Shown here piece after piece: positions 49,801-60,615 of a stretch of DNA of 64,000 bases (the first letter of the stretch is position 1; every line of letters starts with the position of its first letter). The stretch is from positions 24,732,481-24,796,480 of the forward strand of contig OX424561.1 of assembly GCA_949152475.1 (NCBI GenBank), given 5' to 3'. The stretch is from Terebella lapidaria. Its lineage: Eukaryota; Annelida; Polychaeta; Terebellida; Terebellidae. Position numbers and translations under genes: made by a program. Below the pieces are notes generated by a model. That model was not told where the DNA came from, made no database searches, and worked only from the letters and a program-made list of their open reading frames with translations.

Positions 49801-52800
49801 TGATTTTTTGACGGGTTAGCGAAAAAAAATTTTTTTGTCCCAAATCAAGTCACTATTGATTTGCAGCAAAACATTTCCAGCAAAACAAAAATATTCTGCA
49901 TTTCTCATGATTGCCGGTAAGCTACAGCACCCTTGGTGCTATGTTTCCTTCATAATGGGAGCTGTGTGGAGTATACTCATAGAACATGTCAAAATAGAGC
50001 CTAAGTATAGCACATTCAAATGGGAAATCATATACTAGTATTGCAGTTTGAGTGGTGACCTTGAGTTTGACCTTCAATGACCTTGGAAGGTGTCCATTTT
50101 CTCGAAATCTAATCAGACAATATCCTCAAAATGCATAACATTCTACTTATGTACCTTTGTGATGTGTAAAAGTTTTGTGGCCTTTGAACATGTTGAATCG
50201 ACAGTCTGTGAATATATGTTAATAACGAAAAATATCTTCCGAGATGTAACTTGATCTCTTATTAAAGTCCATACAGAAAATGTGTTTCCGGCAACATTTA
50301 CAAACATGTTTTGACAATAGAGTTTAAGATCAGTGTAACAATTTATATGTTGGAAAATCAATACTCTGTGCAATTCTCATGATTGCCGGGAAGCTACAAC
50401 ACCCTTGGTGCTATGTTTACATTTCAGAAGGCATACAAAGCTCTCTACGACAAGAACTCAGCACGTGACACAGGCTCGCTGGCGCATCTACGTGTCCTCA
50501 TCGACAGGAAGAATGTGAACGGCCAAGTGAAGGGAAAGTATGAGCCACACCTCGACTTCCTCATAACCATCACAGAGGCTCTGATATTACAAGAGTCCTT
50601 ACTAGAGCTTGGTATGTACATGATGTAGTATAAGTTTTGTTGCCTTTGAATCGACGGTCTGTTAAAATTGGTCATTAACGAAAAAAATATTTCAAGATTA
50701 AGTTGATTTCGTATTATAGTCCATACAGAAAATGTTTTTCTAGGAACATTTACAAACATGTTTCATATAAAATAGATTTTAACATCAGTATAATTTTGGT
50801 CTTTGATATCTTAGAAATTAGAAATTGGCACTTTCAAATGGGAAGTCATATATGGCGACTTGTGTGGTGACCTTGAATGTGACCTTTGATGACCTTGAAA
50901 GGTCAAAAAAGCCATTTTGGGGTAGAAAAAAATGCACAGATTTGTCTCAACAGATGAAATGCTTGTTGATGAAAAGAAGTCATGTATTTATAGCAAATCT
51001 GTTGGAGACCTTGAATTTGCCCTTATATATGACCTTGAAATCCAAATCTCACAACCTTGCCTGACCTGACATGTGTAAATTGGCCTCTACAGACAAAATA
51101 CTTGTTGATAGAGCTTATATGTTTGTAACACGAACATATATGAAGTCATATGCAGCATACCTAATGGTTATATAACATTTCACAAAGATGACCTTGATTA
51201 GTAAATCTCAAAGTCATATGTCACTTGCAATGCTTAACGCCAAAAATGTCCGGTAACCTATCTTAGCCCTTGGGCAAATTTTTCTATTGAGTCAGCATTT
51301 TGTTTGTTTGTTTGGTATCGAAGTATGGCATATCATAGAGCAAAACGTAAGTCATTTGTGTCAAACATGTTATAGGTTAGTCTCCACACCCAAATGCCTC
51401 CAAGGCATCTTTAGGCCTTGACGTCTAGTTTTGATTTATGGGCATACATTGTACTATACACAGGAATGTCATCCCTTGATGATGCACCAACCACTGTCCA
51501 GCTGCCAGAGAACATTAGCAAACAGCATCACAAAAACAGAACCAAAATGATGAACAGTTTGACCAGACGGATTGTTGATAGGATATTCATCGCATTCACA
51601 CCTCCTCCAGATCCAGCAACTGTACAATTCCAGGTATCCACGTCCCAATTATGTCAGCATCAATTAAATGGACCATTAAATTGCATCCAGATAATTATAG
51701 ATTTGTAATCCATACAACACTGGGCAATATTTCCTCAAAGGAGGACTTCCTATCAAATTCAAACGCAATTTGATAATATATTACAGTACAAGGAAAGCAA
51801 AATGCACCGATTTGCTAGCCTTGATTTATAGCATTTTGCAAATGCTAGCATCTGCCATTAGGTGCTAGCATTGGACTAGCATCAGTTTTGGGCAGGCTAG
51901 CATGATTTGGCATGAAAAAAAACTATATGTCATAAAATGCCAAGCATCTGTTGCTAGCATTTTTGAGCATCTGAAAAAAGTTTGAAATTAAATGTCATGA
52001 CTATAATACTACATTATCACCCATCAACAAGATCACGGTCAACATCGTCAATATTTTTTTTGTTCTTTGTTATAACATTCTTAGATTAGTATGAGTAAGC
52101 AAGAATATAAGCTGACCTCCCACATGGATGGTTGGCAAATGCTAGCAAAAAGCTGATGCTAGGAAATGCTAGAAATAGGATATGTCTGATTCTGCTAGCA
52201 AGGAAAAATGAAATGCTATCCATGATAGCATGAGTTGAGCATTTTATTTCCAGCAATATAGCATGATGCTATAGCTCATAGCAAATGCTAGCATGGGTGG
52301 TGCATTTTGCTATCATAGTACTGTAGTTTCATGCACGAGAAGTATTCATTCAGATGACTTCAAAATTGAAGAAATTATATATTTAAAACTGATATTGAAT
52401 GTAAAATCGAAGAGTCACGCTCTCCAACTGGGAAAATGAATGAGTAGCAACTGATGACGTCATTGTTTTGATGATGCCCGAGCAAAGGAGCACTGCCAGC
52501 ATCTATGGTTTCAGTGGAAAGAACCGCCTGCTGAGGCATATCTCAAACCAATGACGTCACAGAATGTTATGTCATCTATGATAATTGATCTTTGAGAATT
52601 TTACGTCATCTTTCATATGTGAAGGAAGCTTAGAGTCTTCTCCATTCAAATGCATTGAAATATATTTGCTATAATGGAATTTTCAACTGTAAATTCATGG
52701 GTCGAAGCCAAAACACATTGATATGAAGTCCTCCTTTAACATTGTTTAAACAAGTGTACATTTACATGATTCATTTATTCGTGCTTTGTTCGTGCACCTC

Positions 52801-53624
52801 AGATCCAAGGGCCAGATGGCACGCTGAACTACCAGATCAATAGTACCGCTTTCGAGGATGGACCAGTACCTGTACAACTCCCAATAGGTGGACAACTAGT
52901 TGAAATCAAGCTTCCTGTGCCACAACAGCTTCAGGAACCAAAAGGCCCGCCTGACGATGTATTCAACTATCAGCGACAGTTGCTTCAGTGGGGCTTTCAT
53001 GTTGTGGAGTTTTTGGACATGATTGCTGAGGGGGATATTGACCGTCTGAAGATAGACCTACGTCGTATGCTCCCTTTCTTCTACGGGTGGTCACCTCGAT
53101 CAAAGTACTTGACCGAGTGCATCGACTACATCCTCAAAACTGAAATTCTCCTCCCACAGAGACTTTCGATGCGCGTACAGGTGGGGAGCTTTGTTAACCC
53201 AGATGGAAGGCCAGGTCGCAACAAAGCTGCCGACATGCAACAAGAGAACAATGTCAAAAAAACAAAAGCTGCAATACGGAATTTAGGGGCGAGTAAAACT
53301 GAGACAGCCATCAACAGAGCAACAGCATCAGCCCCTGTTGTGGCGGATTGTGTCGAGGGACTTCAAAACATGCTGAACGTTGACATACATGCAAGAGGAC
53401 ACTCGCATAAAGCCAGGAGTGGGGATGTGCGTGAGCTGCTTGAACATTTCCAAGAACAGAATTTATGTATCGTCAGTGATGGCAGAACCATGTCAAAGTT
53501 CAAAAATGTTTCACAAAGTCCATTCCACAGTGTAAAAAAAAGGAAATACAATGAGCAAATTGAAAAACTGATTGATAGAAGGAGTCATGGAATCCTGTTC
53601 CCCACATTTGAAGAAGATGATTAA
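40850..53624 (+). CDS. intact DUF6589-like putative transposase, ten exons
   Basis: Exons: 40850-40888, 41754-41808, 42000-43044, 46116-46216, 46347-46480, 46626-46716, 47150-47319, 50428-50611, 51464-51633 and 52803-53624. All have GT-AG borders, all phases match, and they sum to 2811 nt, 936 aa. The ATG has an excellent context (ACCACCATGG). Parts: a CxxC...CxxC finger (CILC, YCNTC; residues 34-90), a basic linker, a helical block (PLAFEVMATIAS...TCLVIHYNGG), ADNIDGR (D349-D352), IPIGGDQLT (D502), TGSLAHLRVL, EGDIDRL, and the late signature NKAADMQQENNVKKTK (D807, E811) with a basic tail. D349, D502 and E811 are candidate catalytic residues of an RNase H-like core. The gene interlocks with an antisense RecQ helicase. 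It shows no break. Transposase function is inferred from the family. Confidence 0.8.
41100..41180. mobile_element. 81-bp miniature inverted-repeat element with 8-bp duplication
   Basis: Arms of about 36 bp start TAGACCCAGGTGTCCCAC and mirror each other except for one extra CT. GGTCATTC flanks both sides (41092-41099, 41181-41188). It sits in intron 1 of the second DUF6589-like gene. The TAG...CTA ends and 8-bp duplication match the format of the young transposon at 8496-18064. Confidence 0.85.
43320..44460. repeat. tandem array, unit about 120-160 bp
   Basis: Seven units marked by GACAAACATG or variants at about 43464, 43622, 43752, 43897, 44045, 44201 and 44322. Each contains TCGATATCTCGGAAACG and GACCTTGACCTTAAAT. 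Related units stand at 48590-48690 and, inverted, at 62620-62980. Apparent open frames in it are by-products of the repeat. Confidence 0.85.
44572..46003. mobile_element. AGGTTACCGG-family repeat with TGACCT arrays, copy 1
   Basis: Starts AGGTTACCGGAC and ends GTCCGGTAACCT, an inverted pair, followed by TTGGCCCTTGGCCTAA. Inside, from about 45000 to 45930, a unit of about 115-120 bp is repeated seven or eight times, each with TGACCTTGAATTTGACCT and further TGACCT words. It is inserted between GCATTTTG and CATGCTTC of the surrounding Helitron-like repeat. Other copies: 54068-54857, 60898-62491, and ends at 51250 and 59210. Confidence 0.7.
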
Positions 53625-55951
53625 TACTACTGCCAAATTCCCTCTACATATATATAGAGGATCTTAAATGAGTCCCAATTTGATATCAAATTTATTAAAC
53701 GAGCTGAAAAACTTTTGCTTGAAATTAAAGTTCTTGGCGAGTTTAATAAATTTGATATCAAATGGGCATGATTTTGAGATTTTATTTATCACATGAAACG
53801 TCCTGTGGTCATTTAACTGCATTTTTACAGAATTTACATAGGATTTTGCAATGGTTTTGCACATGATTTGGCTCCGTGCAAGGCCATGTATTTACGTTAT
53901 TTTAACGTGGTTATGTTACGCTATATTACACGTGTTGAATATGAAATTTATGCAATGGGTTTATGCCACTGGAAAACAGCATGTGATAAAACTATATATA
54001 TGATTTGTCTGATTTTCAATGCATTTTGGCATAAATGCATTCATGGGTTTTTCATAATTTTTTTTTTAGGTTACCGGACCTATGGTCCGATAACCTATTG
54101 GCATGGCGTACTGCCAAATTCTCGCGACATATATAATTAGGTATATGATTTGTCTGTTTTTTCAATGCATTTTGGCATAAATATTGCAGTTTGAATGGTG
54201 ACCTTGAATTTAAACTCAATGACCTTTGAAAGTCAAAATAACCTTTTTTTCAGCGAGTAAAACGATGTTGTCTTTGACAGCAATTTTCTCATAATCTTTA
54301 CAGGCAATTGTCCTCAAAATTTATAAGATTCTCCCTTTGAACCTTTCTGATGTGTATATGTCTTGTTGCCAAGAAATTGTGTTACCAGACCTTTGGTCCG
54401 ATAACCTATTGGCATGGCATTGTGTCTGGCGTAAGTCGTCAGTCCACCTTTTTATCTTTAAAATTTATTGTGGAATCTTTATGGAATTTTGCACAAAAAT
54501 AGCTAAAAATATTCCCAGGAAATGTTTATTTAGGTTTTTTCTATTTTCTAATTTTCCTCGAAATAGCGGCCATTTTCGTTGAAAAATGCACAATTTTTTT
54601 ACTTTGATGGTCATTTTATCAAAAAATGTTCAGACAATTTGAGATTTTTGTTTCAAAAGATCCCCTTTAAAATTATACTGTGATGTGTCCTTGAATCGCC
54701 GGTCTGTGTGTGGCGGCCATTTTTAATTTTTTTCTGGATCGACGAAAAAAAATCCACACGTCATATGTTCACACTGATAACCTTGAATGGTAAATCTCAG
54801 GATCTGTTACCTGTCATTATCCAAATTGTCCAGTAACCTATCTTAGCCTTTAGGCTATTTTTTTTTTGTATTATACATTTGTAGTCCATGCATAAAATGT
54901 GTGTATACAGAAAATGTGTGTCCATACACATGATACAGAAAATGTATCATACTCTGACAACAGTGTAAAAAAAGTGTAAAAAGCCATTACAATGTGTCTC
55001 AAACATAGAATCAAATATTCTTTGGAAATTGTCATTCGTGCCCATAAATAGGATGTGTATTTGTATATCATTTTATCATAGCGCCTGTAAAAAGTTTGTG
55101 TATCTGGCATGCCAGTGTCAGATTGATTCATCGTTTTGCAAGTGTTGATTCATCATTATATTGTGAAATTGTAATTATTTTCGTCAATGTCTCGGGGCAT
55201 TGAAATTGAACTTCGTCCTTGACTTGACTTACATACCTGCTGGTACTGGTACTGAAATACTGTTTGCCTTGTGCCGTGTGTCACTCAATTGAGAAAATGC
55301 TTAATTGTTACTGATACAGTAATCATACTAATAAAAACTCAGCAACTAACTGGCTCAAACTCACCATTCACACACCATGTGTGCTTCATCTACCGCTATG
55401 CAGTAGGTGGTGGCAGACAATGATTTGAGAATTTTTTTGCCAACATTTGTGGACAAAAAAGCCTCTGGATGAGAGTATACCAGATTGTACTCATGTATGT
55501 TTTCGACATTTATTTCCATATCCAGTAGGTCATCGATGGTATCTTGATTGTCATCACTTTCTTCAGAGTATTCATCATCTTCATGATCCTTTTTTAATAC
55601 ATAAGTATGGCCATGTCTGCCAACCATATCAATGTAGCAACTCTTGATGCCCCTTTCACTCAAGTATTTAACTTGGTCCTTCATCAGAGCATTCAATGGG
55701 CTAAGAATAACTGTTGTACATTTCACAGGATGCCCAAATTTTAAAGGCCCGTATAAATATGCATGCTGGATGAATGGGGTCAACTGATATATAAGTGATT
55801 TTCCACCCCCTGTCGGCATCATTACTAGACAATCTTTTTTGTCAAAAAAACTTCGTAGAGCCTCCTTTTGACATGGTCTAAGAGGTTGTGATATCAAATT
55901 AGTAACGCCAAGTGCATTGTCCAAACATTCCTCAAAACTTGCAGACGCCAT
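47370..55951 (-). CDS. intact RecQ-family helicase, two exons, interlocked locus
   Basis: Exon 1 is 55951-55365 and exon 2 is 48189-47370, with a 7.2-kb intron. The junction restores the RecQ text exactly: VDEAHMVCE, W (split codon), GPDFRKDF. Total 1407 nt, 468 aa, no break. Motifs: PTGGGKS (46-52), ILSPLNALMKDQ (Ia), DEAH (188-191), ITLTATA (III), TIFYTDYS (IV), ATIALGMGMNAPHIRRIIHY (V), GRAGRDG (390-396). A zinc patch follows (CIREILLRHLGF...CCRICMDSC). Winged-helix and HRDC domains are absent. Unlike its partner at 15.4 kb it keeps canonical Walker A and DEAH. The intron contains the last three exons of the antisense DUF6589-like gene, and exon 2 lies in that gene's intron 7, only 50 bp from its donor. 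RecQ enzymes unwind DNA 3' to 5'; a role in transposition is inferred. Confidence 0.88.
48231..51427 (+). mobile_element. Helitron-like composite repeat, copy C
   Basis: Begins AAGGCATTTCGGCAGAAATGCC and ends GGCATCTTTAGGCCTTGACGTCTAG, like copy A. It contains units of the tandem array (48540-48700), a GC-richer unidentified block (49020-49700), AGGTTACCGG-type sequence (to 51260) and, strikingly, exon 8 of the DUF6589-like gene at 50428-50611. It probably consists of more than one insertion. Confidence 0.5.
49020..49720 (+). other. GC-richer block with open frames, unidentified
   Basis: Two overlapping plus-strand frames (to 49398 and to 49747) and no recognised domain. One has LPVRQMIRLPVAPALGKSVDN; the other CFPEAGHGLVCLFNEGQHY. 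Base composition differs from the surrounding repeats, which suggests a separate insertion. Confidence 0.3.
51737..52737. mobile_element. 1-kb foldback element around a nested MITE
   Basis: AAAGGAGGACTTC.TATCAA at 51737 is mirrored at about 52713-52737. It encloses a complete smaller MITE at 51784-52323. All lies in intron 9 of the DUF6589-like gene. No duplication of the outer target was seen. Confidence 0.5.
51784..52323. mobile_element. 540-bp MITE with CAGTAC ends and TA duplication
   Basis: Ends CAGTAC...AGCAAAATGCACC and the mirror GGTGCATTTTGCTA...GTACTG, flanked by TA on both sides. CAGT ends with TA duplication fit the Tc1/mariner group. The inside is packed with GCTAGC, TAGCAT and ATGCTA words in both orientations. 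Confidence 0.7.
53652..53792. mobile_element. palindromic MITE, copy 2
   Basis: Same family as 38240-38405: GAGGATCTTAAATGAG, TTTGATATCAAAT arms, and a TTATTTATCAC end. It starts 28 bp after the DUF6589-like stop codon and may supply 3' UTR sequence. Confidence 0.7.
54068..54857. mobile_element. AGGTTACCGG-family repeat, copy 2
   Basis: Starts AGGTTACCGGACCTATGG and ends GTCCAGTAACCTATCTTAGCC. A second start-like piece (TTACCAGACCTTTGGTCC) at 54383 suggests one copy inside another or a partial duplication. Lies in the RecQ intron. Confidence 0.6.
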
Positions 55952-57070
55952 ACTTCGTTCTTCTTTGTTTACACGGTGAACATGTACATGGTTACTGACT
56001 AGCTAATTGGATATCGCTCACTTTCAAGCGGACATAATTTCGTACATCTTCTTTTTATTTACCATCTAAAACCATATGTTTCCAGGAAGTAAATAAATAA
56101 ATACATTGAAACGTGTCATCGTACAGTGTTTTCCGTCAATACAATTACTTCCTTTAAGTGGTTTATGCCAGAACTTCTTCATGCGTAAGCACAAAATCTG
56201 AGGACATCATAAGGCGGTAATTCGTTCCTACGCCTCTGAAATTTCAGGAGTGATGCGGTTGATATGAGGCATTGAACTAAAAGAAGACTGGAATGGCCAA
56301 TCAGCATGTTTTCTCTAGGCGATGACGTGATTTCCGGCGGCCATATTGGAACATTGAACATGCATAGTAAACAAAGCCACGTGCATCTGTCAAATAAATC
56401 TTTGAAGTGTTCTGCCAATGCACGCATACATCTCAATATGGAAGTTATGGTATACATCAACAAAATATGTCAAATTTGGTCGATCAAACCTGTATTACGA
56501 CCCAATACAGGCAGGTAGTTTGATTTAGGCGTGGCCTGTCCACGGAGATTGATACATGTAAACATTGGTTGTGATCGGCATTGACATGTCAAAAGATCGG
56601 CTCACTGTCCAGTATCAGCCTCCGAGAGATAGTTCTGTTTTTGATAACTGGTGAGGTAATTTTTTGTACACCATTGAGTCAGTGTTTCATTTTGAATTCG
56701 TAATAGAGCAATCATGGGGACTCGCATATCTGTAAATCTTGAGTGTCCTTTTGAAAAAATGCGAGTCCCTCATGTTTTTCGAAGAATTTGAACTGAAGTG
56801 TGACATACAGTATTTATAATGCGAGTCGAAGTACCTCTTTAACCATTTTTTGAATAATTTGAACTGTTTCACGGACTTATTTTTTATGCTATTTATTATT
56901 ATCAATAATTATTTCGATATCTATTTCAGACCTACAATTTAGGCATGATATAATTTATGCTAAAAGTCTTATACAATGAGATAATGACATGAGATCAGAT
57001 GTACTAGTAGTATTGCATTAAAATGTGTTTGTTTTCTCTGAGTTTGATTAATGTATGTAGTTCTAGTGTT
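55952..57070. other. upstream region of the helicase, no gene recognised
   Basis: Probable promoter side of the minus-strand helicase. I looked for inverted repeats matching the region before 40850 and found none that convinced me. Confidence 0.35.
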
Positions 57071-57076
57071 TTCTCG

Positions 57077-57223
57077 ATGCGTCCCGAGGACTCGCATGTT
57101 GTATTTTATTGCATCCTTCAGAATTTTATTGCGTCAATGATGCAGGACGCCGGAGTAAATGAAGCACTTATTGAGACATTTACTACGAAGTGCAGATCAG
57201 CTAAGCCTATAAAACAAGTCTAG
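57077..57223 (+). CDS. possible short terminal exon, unidentified
   Basis: MRPEDSHVVFYC...QDAGVNEALIETFTTKC is protein-like and ends at a stop at 57223. It may be an exon of an unknown gene. No family recognised. Confidence 0.25.
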   Translation: MRPEDSHVVFYCILQNFIASMMQDAGVNEALIETFTTKCRSAKPIKQV

Positions 57224-58145
57224 AACAAAATTCAATTACCTTTCAAGCAAAGATTTATTTCCACCACAGTGAGATTTATTTAAATATTTTATTTTTGCTT
57301 CAAGCACTGACCACCCTCCCCATTATGAAAAGGTTATATCGCTTTCTTGTCTAATATTGTATTTCTCTGGTAAATAAGTTACCAATCTTCGCCCTCACCG
57401 TGATCAAAATAGAGATTTTCCCTTTGAATTTTTTGGACTCAATATTAAATTCAAAATCTTTTTTTTCCATGGGTATATTAATTTATGGGGGAGAGAATTG
57501 TTTATAATATTTGGTCCACTGAAAATGATGCTATTTCCTTCCATTCGTAAGGCTTGCCCACAGACTTGACTAACTGCTTGATTTCATTGATGAATCAATG
57601 AACGAACATAATGTCAACAGATTGTGCAGTTGTTAAATGTTTATTGTTATTTATCATACTACAGGATTCATCCAATGAAAAATCACTTGCATTTACAAAG
57701 ATTATAAAAAAAATTTTCTCTGTAGCATACACATCTTTACTAATTAAATTTTAAATACAGAATATGGCAAAACATATCAAGATCATGCTGAAGTGTTCAT
57801 CGGATTAGTTTAAACTGATATATTGATCACATTTTTTTACTCATTCCATTCTGATACATTCATGTGTTGATACATGTACATACTAGTATATGGTACAGCT
57901 TTACAATTTTGATCGTTAGTATTTAACCCAGTCGTATACATGTACCTACATTTCGACTAAAAGACCTTTGCGATATCAGATCATGTATACATACCAATCA
58001 TGACGAACTTAAAACAAAATTTCGTCAGACATACAAGGTAATGAACACACTAGGCCACAGCAACACGTGGAATACTAATATTCAATGTCCCATCAGAAGC
58101 TAATTGGATTTGTGGATTGGTGACAAACAATTTTGGCATGGAGCT
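57224..58145. other. no gene recognised
   Basis: AT-rich, with short frames only. Confidence 0.35.
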
Positions 58146-58625
58146 TCAAGTTGTAAGTCTGATGTTATGATGCTGTCTCAAGTCATCGAAGATCTGTGTG
58201 ATCAGCCTGATCACAGTGAGACGGAGATCTTGGCTGTCCTGCATGTGATCGGCCATCAAGAATATGTCCTGGTCCCCCAGTTCAGCCATAACTTGACTGT
58301 TGAGATGGATCACTGTGATGCTCGGCTGACAACTGTCTGCGGTGATGTTCTGTGGACACCAGCATGGCAACAACACCTTTATTGGGCTGACCAACCCACT
58401 ATTGTTCATCACTGGCAAGTACACATATAAGTGGCAGCCAGGGCGTTGACTGGCACGGTGGGCAGGTGATCTCTCTGTAGGTCGTCGTGGATTGATACCT
58501 GGTTGCCCGTCTTTGCTGCACTCAGTGCGCCACACCTCGTAATCCATTGACAGGAAGCATCCCGATGAAATGCCCGATGTTGTGGCCCGATGTTGTGGTT
58601 GCTTTGCCACCCATCTGCTGAGGAA
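58146..58625 (-). CDS. unidentified open exon bordered by repeats
   Basis: About 155 codons open on the minus strand, preceded by an acceptor-like TTTCCTCAG at about 58625 and ending at a stop at 58146. The right flank is the repeat text ...CACCCTTGGTGCTATGTTT, the same text that precedes exon 8 of the DUF6589-like gene. The protein is hydrophobic in places (CHLYVYLPVMNN; DIFLMADHMQD). No family recognised; it could be a captured exon. Confidence 0.3.
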   Translation of the reverse strand, partial: FLSRWVAKQPQHRATTSGISSGCFLSMDYEVWRTECSKDGQPGINPRRPTERSPAHRASQRPGCHLYVYLPVMNNSGLVSPIKVLLPCWCPQNITADSCQPSITVIHLNSQVMAELGDQDIFLMADHMQDSQDLRLTVIRLITQIFDDLRQHHNIRLTT

Positions 58626-60615
58626 ATATTAAAAATTGTTGCAATTATTTATTTTTTAAACATAGCACCAAGGGTGACGTAGCTTACCGGCAAACATGCT
58701 ACATGTAACCTATAATATTGAAAGCATTCGGAAGTCAAGGTCACCAACAGTTCCACCATATACAAATGTATGGTTCCCTATATGCCCGTAAACAACCATA
58801 ACATCTGTAAGCATTTTGTCTGCAATCCAGTGTACACATTTCAGGTCAGATGTCACCTTCGGATTTATTATTCCTTGTCATCTGAGGTGAACCTCAAGGT
58901 CACTTAAAGAAGCACGTTCAAGCACGATATGACTTCCTATATGTTTATAATGGCATCCTAAGCTATGTGTGCAAGAGGCCTTAGAGGCCTATTTACATAT
59001 TTGGTATCAGATGTGACATTGATATTTATTACTCATGTCATTTTAGGTCAAATTCAAGGTCACGAAAACATGTGCTATAGATATGATTTCCTATATAAAT
59101 GCTCCTACCCCGGTAATATATGTGGCCCAGTAAGCTAAAAATTATTCCAAGGGCTATAAGTTTAGTGGTGGCAGCTCCCACTGGAAGGAAAAAATTAGCC
59201 CAAAGGCTAAGACAGGTTACCGGACAATTTTGGTTTGGATAATAGCAGGTAACAGACCTTGAGATTTACCAATCAAGGTTATCAGTGTGAATATATAACC
59301 TTGCGATTTACCAATCAAGGTCATCCATATGAACTTCAATGTCACCATTACATGTACGTGTGCGATATTCGATTTCCTATATGTTCATATTACAAAGATA
59401 CATCTGGGTGCAAGCGTATAGGCCGCTCAGGCCAATTTACACATTCTGAGTCAAACGTTTGGCACTCAAGGTCATCCGAGGTCAAATTCAAGGTCATTAT
59501 TAGCTGTGCCATATATGTCTTCCAATATGTTCATAATGCAAACATAAGCCCTATCTGCAAGCATTTCATCTACTGTAAAACCACAAATTATTCGCGACCT
59601 TTTATTTTCGCGAATTTCGTGAATCCAGAAAATCGTGAAATTCAATGAACGCAAAACATTTCTGATGCCAACCCACATTGTTATGAAAAATTCAAAACAG
59701 GCCAAACTGCGAAATTAAATGACCGCGAACCTGGCTTGATCGCAAAAACACGAAAATTTGTGGCAGCAAACTTAAATGGCTTTACAGTATAGAGGCAAAT
59801 CTGGGCATTTTGACCCAAAAATGGCTGTTTTGACCTTTCAAGGTCATCGAAGGTCAAATTCAAGGTCATCACACATGTCGCCATATATGACTTCCCATTT
59901 GAAAGTGCCAATTTCTAAGCTCTACTGTAAAACGACTAATTTTGGCGACTACTCAATTTGGTGCTTGTGATCCCCACATTGTTTGGCGGAGATTTAATTT
60001 GGCGGTTTCAAAACCACATATATTTCTTATCATATATCTAGTTAATTTGGGGGATGATTTAATATTTGGCGGTTTTTCCCCTACCGCCAAATCTGCCAAA
60101 TAATTCGTCTGCCAAAATTAGTCGTTTTACAGTATCTTCAGGCGTTACTAGTATTTGAGTACAGTTCTGGAGGCTCCCATTATGAAGGGAAAAATTGCTC
60201 AAAATTTTCCACGTCAAAATTTTTTTTCAAAGGGTGAAAATTTTGTTTTTAACGGAAATGGCCCAAAATGGATAATAATGCTATTTTTTGTTTCGAAGAA
60301 ATTTTTTTTTCGCTGACTCATCAAAAACTAGACATCAAGGCTTAAAGGCCTTGGAGGCATTTCAGAGTGAAGCATGAAAAACACAAAATGCTGACTCAGC
60401 AAAAACAGGATGAAGCTCCTAATGAGACCTATAAGAAATTTGTGCAATTACATGTATGTGAAGGACAAACTTGATACCCCTAAGACTATCTGCTATCTGT
60501 CTAATTTTTGTTTTGCTCTAGGTCGCACCGTTTCCGAGGTATCGATGAAAATGAAAAATGACATCGCGAAAAATTTTCAGGTCAAGGTCAAAGTTCATCC
60601 CTAATACCCCTCAGG

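Noticed and set aside
47370-55951. Reading the short RecQ genes as host repair genes
   Set aside because: They are far shorter than BLM/WRN-type genes, and each pairs with a transposase-like gene; one lies between terminal inverted repeats.
40850-55951. Terminal inverted repeats around the interlocked locus
   Set aside because: I compared the flanks (38.5-40.8 and 55.9-57.2 kb) and found no convincing mirror pair; the element may be old, or its ends may lie elsewhere.
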